Positions 24,685 to 34,250 of a stretch of 64,000 nt of DNA are shown here, piece after piece (the first letter of the stretch is position 1; each line of letters opens with the position of its first letter). The stretch comes from Spirochaetaceae bacterium (GTDB lineage Bacteria > Spirochaetota > Spirochaetia > CADAEX01). Both the position numbers and the translations under genes were made by a program. The notes below the pieces were generated by a model. It was given only the letters and a program-made list of their open reading frames with translations. It did not search any database and was not told the origin of the DNA. The stretch is taken from assembly GCA_009780675.1 (NCBI GenBank), contig WQZP01000002.1:1-64000 (forward strand), in the 5' to 3' direction.

Positions 24685-25517
24685 GCAGCACAATTTTTAG
24701 AACAGGATTAACATATAATGTTGCTGATGCTCAAAAAGAAAAAAGCTTTACTGCAAAAAGAAAGTTTATTACTCTTGCCATATCTTTGATTTGTGTTACG
24801 CTTTTTGTGACGCAAATAATTTTTCAGGCTTTTATTGCGCCCCAGCTTGCAATTACAAAAATCGAAATACATTGCTCAAGCGCTTTCCCGCTTAGTAATG
24901 ATGAAATCCTTAAGTTAGCTGGATTAGAAGGAAGTCTTTATTATTTTTCAGTAAATACAGCGCAAATAAAAAGCAGGCTCCTGCAGCATCCATTAATAAG
25001 AACAGCAGAAGTAAAAAGAGTATTCCCATCTTCACTTTATATCAGGGTTGCGGAAAGAATCCCGCTGGGTATGGCGCTTGTAAACTCTGGGGGAAGGACA
25101 ATCCCTGTTGTTTTTGATGAAGAAGGTGTTATTTTTGAAATAGGAAGATCTGTTTCAAACTATAGGATACCTGTAATTTCAGGTTTAAAATTCGCAGAGT
25201 TAAGTCTTGGATTGAGATTGCCAAGTGAACTTCATTCTTATCTTTCAGAATTAAAAAAATTAAGAGAAACAACTCCAGCGCTTTTTGAGCAGATTTCAGA
25301 AATAAAATTTATAAACAGAAATAATTCAAATCATGAAGTGTTATTGTATCCTTTAAATACCAAGGTAAGAGTAAGAACAGCAAACACTATTAATGAGAAT
25401 CTTATAAAACAGATATTTGTTGTACTTGATATAATAGAGCAAAATGGATTAGAGTCGGAAATGAGTGAGCTTGATTTTCGTGCAGGACAGGTAGTTTTTA
25501 GAGTTAAGGGGGGGTAG
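24681..25517 (+). CDS. ftsQ: Division protein FtsQ/DivIB
   Basis: A 278-residue bitopic protein with a cytoplasmic tail, one membrane helix (about 30-52) and a periplasmic POTRA domain. The POTRA runs from ITKIEIHCSS to LYIRVAERIP, and the FtsQ beta domain follows (PVVFDEEGVIFEIG, about 145-275). It scaffolds FtsL and FtsB at the septum. Its last codons run through a seven-G tract (25508-25514) that also serves as the ribosome site of ftsA. Confidence 0.88.
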   Translation: MSSTIFRTGLTYNVADAQKEKSFTAKRKFITLAISLICVTLFVTQIIFQAFIAPQLAITKIEIHCSSAFPLSNDEILKLAGLEGSLYYFSVNTAQIKSRLLQHPLIRTAEVKRVFPSSLYIRVAERIPLGMALVNSGGRTIPVVFDEEGVIFEIGRSVSNYRIPVISGLKFAELSLGLRLPSELHSYLSELKKLRETTPALFEQISEIKFINRNNSNHEVLLYPLNTKVRVRTANTINENLIKQIFVVLDIIEQNGLESEMSELDFRAGQVVFRVKGG

Positions 25518-25521
25518 CAGA

Positions 25522-26751
25522 TTGCCTGCTGATAATATATTAGTTGGACTTGATATTGGGACAACTAAAATTTGTGCCGTAATTGGCGAGTATGATGAAA
25601 ATGACAAACTCGAAATCACAGGAATTGGCAAAGCTCCTTCAACAGGATTAAGACAAGGGGTGGTGATAAATATTGAAGCCACAATGAAAGCTGTTACAGA
25701 AGCTCTTGAAGCTGCTGAATTGATGTCAGGCCGTGAAGTTTTTTCTGTGATAACAGGAATTGCAGGCGGGCATATCGAAGGAATCAATTCTCGTGGTGTT
25801 GTTGCTGTTGCAGGCAAAGGGAGAGAAATAGCGCCTGAAGACATTGGCCGTGTTATTGATGCAGCTAAAGCTATTGTAATACCAATGGACAGGGAAGTGC
25901 TTCATGTAATTCCACAGGAATTTATAGTTGATGACCAGGGCGGAATAAGAGACCCTTTGGGGATGATTGGAATAAGACTGGAGTCGGAAGTTCATATAAT
26001 AACAGGTTCCGTTACTTCTGCGCAAAATCTTATAAAATGTGTAAACCGCGCAGGATTCAGGGTTGATAATATTGTTTTGCAATCGCTTGCTTCTTCAAAA
26101 GCTGTATTGCGAACTGATGAAAAAGAAATGGGCGTTTTGATGATAGATATTGGCGGTGGCACAACAGATGTTATAGTTAATTATGAAGGCGCTCCATATC
26201 ATACAGATGTTGTTCCCATAGGGGGAAAACAAATAACAAACGATCTTTCCATTGTTTTGAAAATACCTTTTGAGGTGGCTGAGAAAATAAAAGTAGAATC
26301 AGGCTGTTGTTATACAGCTCTTATTGATGAAGAAGAAGATGTTGTTATTCCAAGTGTGGGTGGATGGGCAGCTGCTTCTTTACCGAGAAAGCAAGTATGT
26401 GAAATTATCCAGCCAAGAGTAGCTGAGATATTTTTAATGGTAAAGAAACAGCTTGAAAGAAAAAACTATTTAAAACTGCTGAATAGCGGAATTGTACTTA
26501 CAGGCGGGGGCGCTCTTATGCCTGGAATTTCACAGCTTGCAGGAGAAATATTTAATCTTCCTGTAAGGATAGGGTATCCCGCAGGCTGCGGAGGTCTTGT
26601 TGAAGAATATAAAAATCCAATGTATTCAACAGCAGTCGGCCTTGTAATGTTTACAGATGAAATGAGGGAAAAGTTTGACAAAAAAGTTACATTATCAAAT
26701 AAGATAAATTTTAAGGAGAAATTTGTTAACTGGCTTAAAGAATTTTTTTAA
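25522..26751 (+). CDS. ftsA: Division protein FtsA
   Basis: A 409-residue actin-like ATPase that tethers FtsZ to the membrane and recruits later division proteins. ATP-binding blocks are LDIGTTKICAVIGE (phosphate 1), DIGGGTTDVIV (phosphate 2) and VLTGGGALMPG (adenosine). The C-terminal FVNWLKEFF is a plausible amphipathic membrane helix. The start is TTG 25522, preceded by a G-rich ribosome site, as no ATG lies near the conserved first strand. A 32-nt gap follows before ftsZ. Confidence 0.95.
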   Translation: MPADNILVGLDIGTTKICAVIGEYDENDKLEITGIGKAPSTGLRQGVVINIEATMKAVTEALEAAELMSGREVFSVITGIAGGHIEGINSRGVVAVAGKGREIAPEDIGRVIDAAKAIVIPMDREVLHVIPQEFIVDDQGGIRDPLGMIGIRLESEVHIITGSVTSAQNLIKCVNRAGFRVDNIVLQSLASSKAVLRTDEKEMGVLMIDIGGGTTDVIVNYEGAPYHTDVVPIGGKQITNDLSIVLKIPFEVAEKIKVESGCCYTALIDEEEDVVIPSVGGWAAASLPRKQVCEIIQPRVAEIFLMVKKQLERKNYLKLLNSGIVLTGGGALMPGISQLAGEIFNLPVRIGYPAGCGGLVEEYKNPMYSTAVGLVMFTDEMREKFDKKVTLSNKINFKEKFVNWLKEFF

Positions 26752-26783
26752 TGTAGAAATATAGTATTTCACTGGGAGGGGGA

Positions 26784-27959
26784 ATGCAAATAACAGTTGT
26801 TGAAGAAAGGAGTAATACTAATCCTACAGTAATTAGAGTTGTAGGAGTAGGTGGTGGCGGCAATAATGCTGTAAATAGAATGATTGAGAGCGGCTTAAGC
26901 AATGTTGAGTTTTTAGCTGTCAATACAGATGTTCAGGATCTTAATAAAAGCAAGGCAAAAACCAAAATACCAATTGGGACCAAGCTTACAAATGGTCTTG
27001 GAGCAGGTGGAATTCCCGAAGTTGGGGAGAAAGCTGCTATTGAAGATAAAGAAACAATAAAGAATATTCTTAAAGGCGCAGATATGATTTTTATTACTGC
27101 CGGGATGGGAGGCGGTACAGGAACAGGCGCAGCTCCAATAATTGCCGCAGTTGCAAAAGAGCTTTCGATTTTAACTGTTGCAGTAGTTACCATGCCTTTT
27201 GCTCTTGAAGGAGACCGCAAAAAAAGGCTTGCAGATGATGGTATAAAAAAACTAAGGCAATCTGTTGATACTTTAATCACAATCCAAAATGACAATCTCA
27301 TGAAAATTATAGACAGACGCACTCCATTTAAAGAAGCGCTCCTTTATGCTGATGATGTTTTAAGGCAGGGTGTTCAGGGAATTTCTGACCTTATTACAAA
27401 AGAAGGTGAAATGAATATTGACTTTGCAGATGTAAAAACAATTATGAGTGGTCAGGGCGATGCAATGATGGGTATTGGAATAGGACGGGGCGAAAACAGA
27501 GCTATAGAGGCTGCTACAAGCGCAATTAATAACCCAATGCTTCAGGAAGAAAATTTTGAAGGGGCAAAAGGAATTCTTGTAAGTGTTACAGGCGGACCAG
27601 ATTTCTCGCTTTCTGAATTCAATGAAATACTTCAGATCATAACTTCATCTGCAGACAGAGATGTTCTTACAATTACAGGTACAATTAATGACGAAACACT
27701 AAAAGATGAAATTAAAGTAACTGTAGTTGCAACAGGTTTTAATCCGCAGGAGATTAAAAAGAAGGAAGAAGTTCCTGCGCAATCAAGCAGTAAAAATGAA
27801 TTTCTTTCCAACAATGAATGGAGCCAGATGAGAAAAGGTTTGTTTGCAAAAAAGGATGACCTTTATTTGAGCGGAAGAAATTCTGTTTCATCTGATCTTG
27901 ATATCCCTGCAATTTTTCGTGACAGGGAAAGTGAATATGCAAAGCAGGGAGAAAGATAA
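26784..27959 (+). CDS. ftsZ: Cell division GTPase FtsZ
   Basis: A 391-residue tubulin-like GTPase that forms the Z ring. GTP contacts include [15 protein letters not shown] (about 20-33) and the tubulin signature GGGTGTG (109-115). The T7 catalytic loop [11 protein letters not shown] is present. A short linker leads to the C-terminal peptide [11 protein letters not shown], which binds FtsA. A GGGAGGGGG site precedes the ATG. The next gene, xerC, begins directly after the stop codon. Confidence 0.97.
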   Translation: MQITVVEERSNTNPTVIRVVGVGGGGNNAVNRMIESGLSNVEFLAVNTDVQDLNKSKAKTKIPIGTKLTNGLGAGGIPEVGEKAAIEDKETIKNILKGADMIFITAGMGGGTGTGAAPIIAAVAKELSILTVAVVTMPFALEGDRKKRLADDGIKKLRQSVDTLITIQNDNLMKIIDRRTPFKEALLYADDVLRQGVQGISDLITKEGEMNIDFADVKTIMSGQGDAMMGIGIGRGENRAIEAATSAINNPMLQEENFEGAKGILVSVTGGPDFSLSEFNEILQIITSSADRDVLTITGTINDETLKDEIKVTVVATGFNPQEIKKKEEVPAQSSSKNEFLSNNEWSQMRKGLFAKKDDLYLSGRNSVSSDLDIPAIFRDRESEYAKQGER

Positions 27960-28925
27960 TTGATTTTAACAGTAGAAGAGAAAAGTATGTTAAAAAAATA
28001 TGAACAATACCTCAAAGCAGAATTAAATCTCACACAAACCACAGTAAGATTTTATTTTGACGAGGCGAGTCTCTTTACTGAATATTTGAGAAAAAATAAT
28101 AAAACATATGTTTCAGCTGAAGTATTGGATATTGAAAACTATATTATTGAAAGAAAAAACAGGACAATTGTACTATCTGATATTGAAAGCTGTAAAACAG
28201 AAAATAATATTAATTTGAAGTCAGCGACTATTAATAAAGTTGCATCTGGAATAAGATCTCTTTTTAAATTTTTGCAACTTGAGAATGTAAGAAGCGACAA
28301 CCCATCCAGATTTGTCAAGATGTCACGCAAGGGCAAAAAACTTCCGGATTTCCTTTCTGTAGAAGATATTGATACACTACTTGACAGTATTGATGTTTCA
28401 ACACACTCAGGACTTAGGGATAGAGCTCTTTTTGAATTAATTTACTCCTGTGGTCTTAGAATATCTGAAGCCTGTACTCTAAAGTGCAGTAATATATTTA
28501 ATAATGATAGTGTTATTAAAGTTATTGGGAAAGGAAATAAGCACAGAATTGTTCCTGAAGGTGATGCTGCAGAATATTGGCTTAAAAAATATATTCAAGA
28601 GGCAAGGCCTTTAATGCTTAAAAATCGAAAAACCGATTTTGTTTTTTTGAATATCAGGGGGGAACCTATTAGCAGAAAAGGGGTATGGAAAAGGTTTAAA
28701 GAGATTGCTGTGGCTTGCGGGATAGAAAGCCGTGTGCATACTTTAAGGCACTCTTTTGCAACACACCTTCTGACAGGAGGAGCAGATCTCCGTTCTGTAC
28801 AGGAGATGCTTGGTCATGCAGATATAGCAACAACTCAAATATATACCCACCTTGCAAGAAATGATCTTAAAGAATGTCATAAGCAATACCATCCTGAAGG
28901 GAAAAAAGCAGGGGGAGCATTATGA
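27960..28925 (+). CDS. xerC: Tyrosine recombinase XerC
   Basis: A 321-residue site-specific recombinase with an N-terminal SAM-like core-binding domain and a C-terminal catalytic domain. Catalytic residues are visible: R in SCGLRISEAC, K in GKGNKHR, H-x-x-R in HTLRHSFATH, H in LGHADIATTQ, and nucleophile Y295 (IYTHL). Together with the second recombinase 4 kb downstream it probably resolves chromosome dimers at dif. The start is TTG 27960, with GGGAG about 8 nt upstream; an ATG nine codons later is the alternative. No integrase-like mobile context is seen. Confidence 0.9.
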   Translation: MILTVEEKSMLKKYEQYLKAELNLTQTTVRFYFDEASLFTEYLRKNNKTYVSAEVLDIENYIIERKNRTIVLSDIESCKTENNINLKSATINKVASGIRSLFKFLQLENVRSDNPSRFVKMSRKGKKLPDFLSVEDIDTLLDSIDVSTHSGLRDRALFELIYSCGLRISEACTLKCSNIFNNDSVIKVIGKGNKHRIVPEGDAAEYWLKKYIQEARPLMLKNRKTDFVFLNIRGEPISRKGVWKRFKEIAVACGIESRVHTLRHSFATHLLTGGADLRSVQEMLGHADIATTQIYTHLARNDLKECHKQYHPEGKKAGGAL

Positions 28926-29650
28926 AAAAAACTATGAAAAGAGCTATCTTTATTCTTATACTTTTGCCTTTATTTTTATTTAGCTGTAACAGGGAAGAAA
29001 GAAACTTTTTGGATACCATGAATGCAATGTATGAAGGCCACTTCACAACAGAAGAACTAAGAAACAGGGAAAGGGAATTAAGGGAATCCATAAGAAAAAA
29101 CAGGCGCATACTTGAGCAGAGAGTTGACGCAGCAAGAAGCCTCGCTGGATTTCATCAAATGCTTGGCAGGCTTTATCTTGAGCATGGGATGTTTCTTCTT
29201 GCAGCGCAGGAATTTGAGGAAGCATTAAAGGTTACTACAGAAAGCCCAGTATTACTTTATTATGCAGGGTTATCTTATGCAAGGTACGCGAAATCACTTA
29301 TAGACGAAGCATTACAACTTAGTTATTTATTGTTGGCAGAGAAATATTATTTAAAAGCAATTGAGTTTAACAATAATTTTGCAAGAGCTCTTTATGCAGT
29401 TGCAGTGCTTTATATTTTTGAATTTGACCAGCCCGACAGAGCTGTTTATTATCTTGAACATCTTCTTGAGACACAGCGAAGCGATGTTGAGGCAATGTTT
29501 CTTCTTGCTAATGCCTATATAAGATTAGGTCTTTATAATCAAGCTGTGGCTCAGTATGACAATATTATAAGAACTTCAATGAGCACTGTTCATAGAAGAC
29601 AGGCAGAAGAAAATAAAAGACAAATTCAAGGCGGATTCAGGTGGAATTAA
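28922..29650 (+). CDS. TPR-repeat lipoprotein
   Basis: A 242-residue lipoprotein: signal peptide with lipobox LFSC (C22), then helical tetratricopeptide-like repeats over about residues 75-225, for example LGRLYLEHGMFLLAAQEFEE and LANAYIRLGLYNQAVAQYD. TPR lipoproteins usually scaffold envelope complexes. It overlaps xerC by 4 nt and dprA by 10 nt, so it is translated with them. I do not recognise a named orthologue. A role in division or wall assembly is only suggested by position. Confidence 0.85.
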   Translation: MKKTMKRAIFILILLPLFLFSCNREERNFLDTMNAMYEGHFTTEELRNRERELRESIRKNRRILEQRVDAARSLAGFHQMLGRLYLEHGMFLLAAQEFEEALKVTTESPVLLYYAGLSYARYAKSLIDEALQLSYLLLAEKYYLKAIEFNNNFARALYAVAVLYIFEFDQPDRAVYYLEHLLETQRSDVEAMFLLANAYIRLGLYNQAVAQYDNIIRTSMSTVHRRQAEENKRQIQGGFRWN

Positions 29651-30660
29651 TGGGAATGGAAGGAATTAAATTATTATCTCTTTTTATCTCAAACTTAAAA
29701 GCAATTGGGAAGAGTCAAAAAATCAAAACTCTTAAACTAATATCAAAAACTGTTGATTTAAAATCAATCAATCTTGATTGCCACAGTGATATTGCTTCTA
29801 TTGCAAATCATTTTTTTGCTCTGGATAAAAAAATAATAGATGATAATATTGCAAAAGCTTTTTCCATACTTGAAAACTGTTCCCGGAAAAATATTGAGAT
29901 TATTACTTTTCTTGACAATAAATATCCTTCTCTCTTAAAAGAGATATATGATCCACCTGTTGTTTTATATTTAAAAGGGAGCGCAGAAAAACTTGCTTTG
30001 CCTTCGATCTCGGTTGTAGGCACAAGGTCTGCAACCGGAAAAGCATTAAGAGCAGCATTTGAAACAGCATTTTATCTTTCTTTAAATAATATTGCAGTTA
30101 TATCCGGGCTTGCAATTGGAATTGATAATGAAGCGCACAAAGGAAGTATTTGCGCTGGTGGCACTACAGTAGCTGTCATGGGGTGTGGGCTTGATAAAAT
30201 TTATCCTGTATCAAACAGAAAAACAGCATTGGAAATAATTGAATCCGGCGGAGCCTTGGTAAGTGAATATCAACCCGAAGTTCAGCCACTTAAATACCAT
30301 TTTCCGGAAAGAAACAGGATTATAAGCGGACTTTCATCAGCATCAATAATAATTCAGGCTCCAAAGAAATCAGGAGCTTTAATAACTGCTGATTATGCGC
30401 TTGAGCATGGGAGAGATGTTTTTGTTCACGAGGCAGGTCTTTCTTCTCCTTTTGGAGATGGCGGAATGTCTTTGGTTTGTGATGGTGCTTTGTTGATTTC
30501 CGGTCCTCACGAGATTGGAAAATATTATGGCTTTGATTTTTCAGATAGTTATATAAATAATAAACTGTTTTATGATAATGCAAAAAATATTGAAGATGAA
30601 ATAAATGGTTATGTAGTTAACTATAAGGGAGTTTTTTACAGGAGAGCCAAGTATGCCTAA
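29641..30660 (+). CDS. dprA: DNA-processing protein DprA (Smf)
   Basis: A 339-residue Rossmann-fold protein. In naturally transforming bacteria DprA loads RecA on incoming single-stranded DNA, but it is also common in species with no known competence. Blocks seen are VVGTRSATGKALR, ISGLAIGIDNEAHKGS, VMGCGLDKIYP and KYHFPERNRIISGLS. The C-terminal tail is short and no clear winged helix is visible. GTG 29641 is the best-placed start (AAGGCGGA 6 nt upstream). Overlaps the TPR gene by 10 nt and topA by 8 nt. No other competence gene lies in the window. Confidence 0.94.
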   Translation: MELMGMEGIKLLSLFISNLKAIGKSQKIKTLKLISKTVDLKSINLDCHSDIASIANHFFALDKKIIDDNIAKAFSILENCSRKNIEIITFLDNKYPSLLKEIYDPPVVLYLKGSAEKLALPSISVVGTRSATGKALRAAFETAFYLSLNNIAVISGLAIGIDNEAHKGSICAGGTTVAVMGCGLDKIYPVSNRKTALEIIESGGALVSEYQPEVQPLKYHFPERNRIISGLSSASIIIQAPKKSGALITADYALEHGRDVFVHEAGLSSPFGDGGMSLVCDGALLISGPHEIGKYYGFDFSDSYINNKLFYDNAKNIEDEINGYVVNYKGVFYRRAKYA

Positions 30661-32767
30661 AAGCGAAGCGGAGAAAAATAAAAAAATAAACACTTTACTC
30701 ATTGTTGAATCTCCGGCAAAAGCCAAAACAATAGAACGCTATCTTGGTAGCGGCTACTTTGTTGCAGCTTCTATAGGACATTTGATTGATCTCCCAAAAT
30801 CAAGGCTTGCCATAGATGTAGAGCATAATTTTGAGCCTGAATATATTACGGTTCGGGGAAAGGCAAAAATATTAAAAGAGCTTACAAATAAAGCTGCAAA
30901 ATCAGATCATATTCTTCTTGCATCTGATAATGACAGGGAAGGTGAGGCTATATCTTACCATCTAAAAACATTTCTTGAAAAGAAAAATATTAACTCAAAA
31001 ATCGAGAGAATTATTTTTAATGAAATTACCCCTTCTGCCATAAAAGAAGCTATAAAGTCTCCTATGGAAATCGACTTAGGAAAGGTTGATGCCCAAAAAG
31101 CAAGGAGAGTTCTTGACCGCATTGTGGGTTATAATATTTCTCCTTTGTTGTGGAAAAAAGTTAAAAATGGGCTATCTGCAGGGAGAGTGCAGTCTGTAGC
31201 GCTAAGACTTGTATGTGAACGGGAAAAAGAAGTTGAGGATTTTGTTTCCGAAGAATATTGGTCTTTAAGCGCAGATCTTAAAAAAGGAAAAAATAGTTTT
31301 ATAGTAAACCTTTTTCTCAATAAAGGTGAAAAATCAAGTTTTCATGATAAAAAATCTGTAGATACTTTAACAGATGAACTGGCAGGCAAAGATTTTATAG
31401 TTAAAGAAGTTAAAAAAAGCGAAAAGAGAAGTCAGCCAAGACCTCCGTATACAACATCCAAACTCCAGCAAGATGCAGCAAACAGACTTGGATTTACATC
31501 AAGAAAAACCATGCAGATTGCGCAGCAGCTTTATGAAGGTATAAATATAGGATCCGGAAGAGTTGGTCTTATTACATACATGAGAACTGACTCAACAAGA
31601 ATTTCCAGTCAGGCTATTGAAGATGTAAGGAAATTTATTGAGACCAACTATCCTGCTGAATTGCCTGAAAAACCTATCAGCTATTCACTTGCAAAACAGG
31701 TTCAGGATGCGCATGAAGCTATAAGGCCAACTTACTCTCAATACACACCTGATTATGTAAAAGAGTATCTTTCAAAAGATCAGCTTAAGCTATATTCAAT
31801 TATATGGGAAAGATTTGTCTCTTCCCAAATGAAGAACGCAGTTACTGAAACTACAACAGTTGATATAGAGTGCGGAGAAGCCCTTTTTAGGACAAATATG
31901 ACAAAAGTTAAAGAAAAGGGTTATCAAAAAGCTTTAAAAGTACTTGCAACAAAAGAAAAGACAGAAAAAATACCTTCTCTTAAAACAGGAGATGCTTTGG
32001 ATTTTATTGAATTCAAGCCAGAACAACATTTTACCCAGGGGCCACCCAGATATACAGATGCAAGTATTGTAAAAGCTCTTGAGGAAAAAGGGATTGGAAG
32101 ACCTTCTACTTATGCGCCTATTATTTCTCTTCTTATTGACAGGCACTATGTTGCAAGAAAAAACAGGCAGCTTATTCCAAATCTGCTTGGAAAAATTATA
32201 AATGAAATACTTATTAACTCTTTCAGTAATATCTTTGATGTAAACTTTACTGCTGCAATGGAAAGAAAGCTTGATGAAGTTGAGCACAGCAAGGAAAACT
32301 GGCACGAGATGATTGGAGAATTCTATACTCCATTTAAGAAACAGCTTGACCATGTTATGGAAACCCTTGAATCAATAAAAGGGGTTATGGATGAAAAAAC
32401 AGATTATGTTTGCGAAAAATGTCAAAAGCCAATGATGAAAAAACTTGGCCGCTTTGGTTATTTTCTCGCATGCTCAGGGTTTCCAGAGTGTAAAAATACA
32501 AAATCAATTCCCCTTGCAGACTGTCCAAGGCCTGATTGCAACGGAAAAATTGTTGCGAGAAAAAAGCAGGGTGGAAAAGGAAAAGAGTTTTACGGTTGTA
32601 CCAACTATCCGGAATGTGATTTTATAAGTCATTTGAAACCATCATCAAAAAAATGTCCTGAGTGCGGATATTTTATGGTTGAAAAATATGGAAAAGAAAG
32701 AGGCACATATTATTCATGCTCCAACCAGGATTGTAAAAATTCTAAAAATGCAGGTGAAGAAGAATGA
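30653..32767 (+). CDS. topA: DNA topoisomerase I
   Basis: A 704-residue type IA topoisomerase that relaxes negative supercoils. The Toprim domain carries LLIVESPAKAKTIE and SDNDREGEAISYH. The nucleophile is Y309 in GLITYMRTDSTR. Three C-terminal zinc modules follow (CEKC...CSGFPEC; CPRPDC...CTNYPEC; CPEC...CSNQDC), which help bind single strands. The length is ordinary. It overlaps dprA by 8 nt and xerD by 4 nt, matching the smf-topA-recombinase order of treponemes. Confidence 0.97.
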   Translation: MPKSEAEKNKKINTLLIVESPAKAKTIERYLGSGYFVAASIGHLIDLPKSRLAIDVEHNFEPEYITVRGKAKILKELTNKAAKSDHILLASDNDREGEAISYHLKTFLEKKNINSKIERIIFNEITPSAIKEAIKSPMEIDLGKVDAQKARRVLDRIVGYNISPLLWKKVKNGLSAGRVQSVALRLVCEREKEVEDFVSEEYWSLSADLKKGKNSFIVNLFLNKGEKSSFHDKKSVDTLTDELAGKDFIVKEVKKSEKRSQPRPPYTTSKLQQDAANRLGFTSRKTMQIAQQLYEGINIGSGRVGLITYMRTDSTRISSQAIEDVRKFIETNYPAELPEKPISYSLAKQVQDAHEAIRPTYSQYTPDYVKEYLSKDQLKLYSIIWERFVSSQMKNAVTETTTVDIECGEALFRTNMTKVKEKGYQKALKVLATKEKTEKIPSLKTGDALDFIEFKPEQHFTQGPPRYTDASIVKALEEKGIGRPSTYAPIISLLIDRHYVARKNRQLIPNLLGKIINEILINSFSNIFDVNFTAAMERKLDEVEHSKENWHEMIGEFYTPFKKQLDHVMETLESIKGVMDEKTDYVCEKCQKPMMKKLGRFGYFLACSGFPECKNTKSIPLADCPRPDCNGKIVARKKQGGKGKEFYGCTNYPECDFISHLKPSSKKCPECGYFMVEKYGKERGTYYSCSNQDCKNSKNAGEEE

Positions 32768-33714
32768 GTAGAGAATTTATATCTTATATAAGCAATATTG
32801 AAAATCTCGCACCAGCAACTATTAAAGCTTATGAAACAGATATAACTCAATTTGAAAATTATATTAATGTTGAAAAAATAGATATTTATAATCCTGATAA
32901 AAATACAGGAAGGGCTTATGTTGCTTTTTTAAGGGATAACGGATTAGACCCTTCTTCGATAAATAGAAAAATTATTACTTTAAGATCATTTTATGACTAT
33001 GCTGTCAGGACAAAGAAAGTTTTATTTAACCCATTTGAAAAAGTTAAAAGTTTAAAACAAAAGAAAAGCCTTCCTGAATATTTTCAGTACGAAGAGATAG
33101 AAAAAATAAGGGAATCTGCAGCGCAAAGCAGCAGGGAGTTTATAAAGCTCAGGGACCAGGCAATCGTTGACTTTCTTTATTCAACAGGATGCAGAGTATC
33201 AGAAACAGTAACTCTTGATACAGATATGTTAAACATGTATAACAGCACTGCTTTGGTTTGCGGTAAAAGAGATAAAGAGCGGATAGTCTACCTGGGTGAT
33301 AAAGCTTTGAATTCCCTAAAAGAGTATTTTCAGGCTCTTGGCTATTTTAGCGATCTAGCCTGTTGCAAACTTAAAAAAGGGTTGCCTGTTTTTGTTAATT
33401 TAGCAAAAAAAAGAATAACAGAAAGAGGGGTTTTTTATATTATTAACAAGATGGCTGATAACGCGGATATAAAAAAGCGGGTTTCTCCCCATGTATACAG
33501 ACACTCTTTTGCAACACATTTGATTGAAGAAGGCGCTGATATAAGATATGTTCAGGAAATGCTTGGCCATGAAAGCCTTTCAACCACCCAGATTTATACA
33601 CATATAGGGATAGGGAGGCTTAAGCAGGTTCATCGCATGGCGCACCCGCACGGCAGTTTTAATAATGAAAAAAGTGATAATCAGAGAAAAAAGTTAAGGA
33701 GTATTAAAAACTAA
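32764..33714 (+). CDS. xerD: Tyrosine recombinase XerD/CodV type
   Basis: A 316-residue second Xer recombinase. Catalytic residues: R in [11 protein letters not shown] in [10 protein letters not shown]-x-x-R in [11 protein letters not shown] in [10 protein letters not shown], and nucleophile Y278 (IYTHIG). It resembles the xerC product at 27960 in layout but not closely in sequence, consistent with a XerC/XerD pair. Which of the two is XerC or XerD in function cannot be settled here. It overlaps hslV by 1 nt (TAATG). Confidence 0.88.
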   Translation: MSREFISYISNIENLAPATIKAYETDITQFENYINVEKIDIYNPDKNTGRAYVAFLRDNGLDPSSINRKIITLRSFYDYAVRTKKVLFNPFEKVKSLKQKKSLPEYFQYEEIEKIRESAAQSSREFIKLRDQAIVDFLYSTGCRVSETVTLDTDMLNMYNSTALVCGKRDKERIVYLGDKALNSLKEYFQALGYFSDLACCKLKKGLPVFVNLAKKRITERGVFYIINKMADNADIKKRVSPHVYRHSFATHLIEEGADIRYVQEMLGHESLSTTQIYTHIGIGRLKQVHRMAHPHGSFNNEKSDNQRKKLRSIKN

Positions 33715-34250
33715 TGAGAATAAAAAGCACTACAGTTATTGCTGTAAAAAAAGGCAACAGTGTTGCAATGGCTGCTGATGGGCAGGTAACTTTTGGTAAT
33801 ACTGTAATGAAAGGAAATGCTAAAAAAGTAAGAAAAATTTATGATGGTAAAATAATAGTAGGATTTGCAGGGGGAACTGCAGATGCTTTTACACTTTTTG
33901 AAAAATTTGAGGCAAAAGTAAAAGAATATAAAGCTGATATTACGCGCGCTGCTGTAGAGCTTGCCAAGGATTGGAGAACAGACAGAATTTTAAGAAGACT
34001 CGAAGCCATGTTATTGGTAGCAGATAAAGATAAAATACTTTTGATCTCTGGTACTGGAGATGTTGTAGAGCCGGAAGAAGGGGTAATAGGTATAGGTTCT
34101 GGCGCTAATTATGCATATTCTGCTGCGCTTGCTTATCTTGATGCTTCAACTCTTACTGCAAGTGAAATCGCAGTAAAATCACTTAAGATTGCTGCCAGAG
34201 TTTGTATCTATACAAATGATAACCTGATACTGGAGGAAATCAATGTTTGA
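33714..34250 (+). CDS. hslV: ATP-dependent protease subunit HslV
   Basis: A 178-residue threonine protease of the HslUV (ClpQY) complex. The sequence begins [11 protein letters not shown], so removal of five residues would expose T6 as the catalytic N-terminal threonine; the paired TT, the following GDGQ-like [12 protein letters not shown] and GNAKKVRKI are family marks. Length is normal. Its stop codon lies inside hslU (8-nt overlap), which links the two subunits. Linkage to flgB downstream is known from Borrelia. Confidence 0.95.
   Translation: MRIKSTTVIAVKKGNSVAMAADGQVTFGNTVMKGNAKKVRKIYDGKIIVGFAGGTADAFTLFEKFEAKVKEYKADITRAAVELAKDWRTDRILRRLEAMLLVADKDKILLISGTGDVVEPEEGVIGIGSGANYAYSAALAYLDASTLTASEIAVKSLKIAARVCIYTNDNLILEEINV

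Noticed and set aside
27960-33714. Two tyrosine recombinases as ends of an integrated element
   Set aside because: The genes between them are core housekeeping (dprA, topA) in the order known from treponemes. Both look like XerC/XerD, there are no att-like repeats, and base use does not shift.
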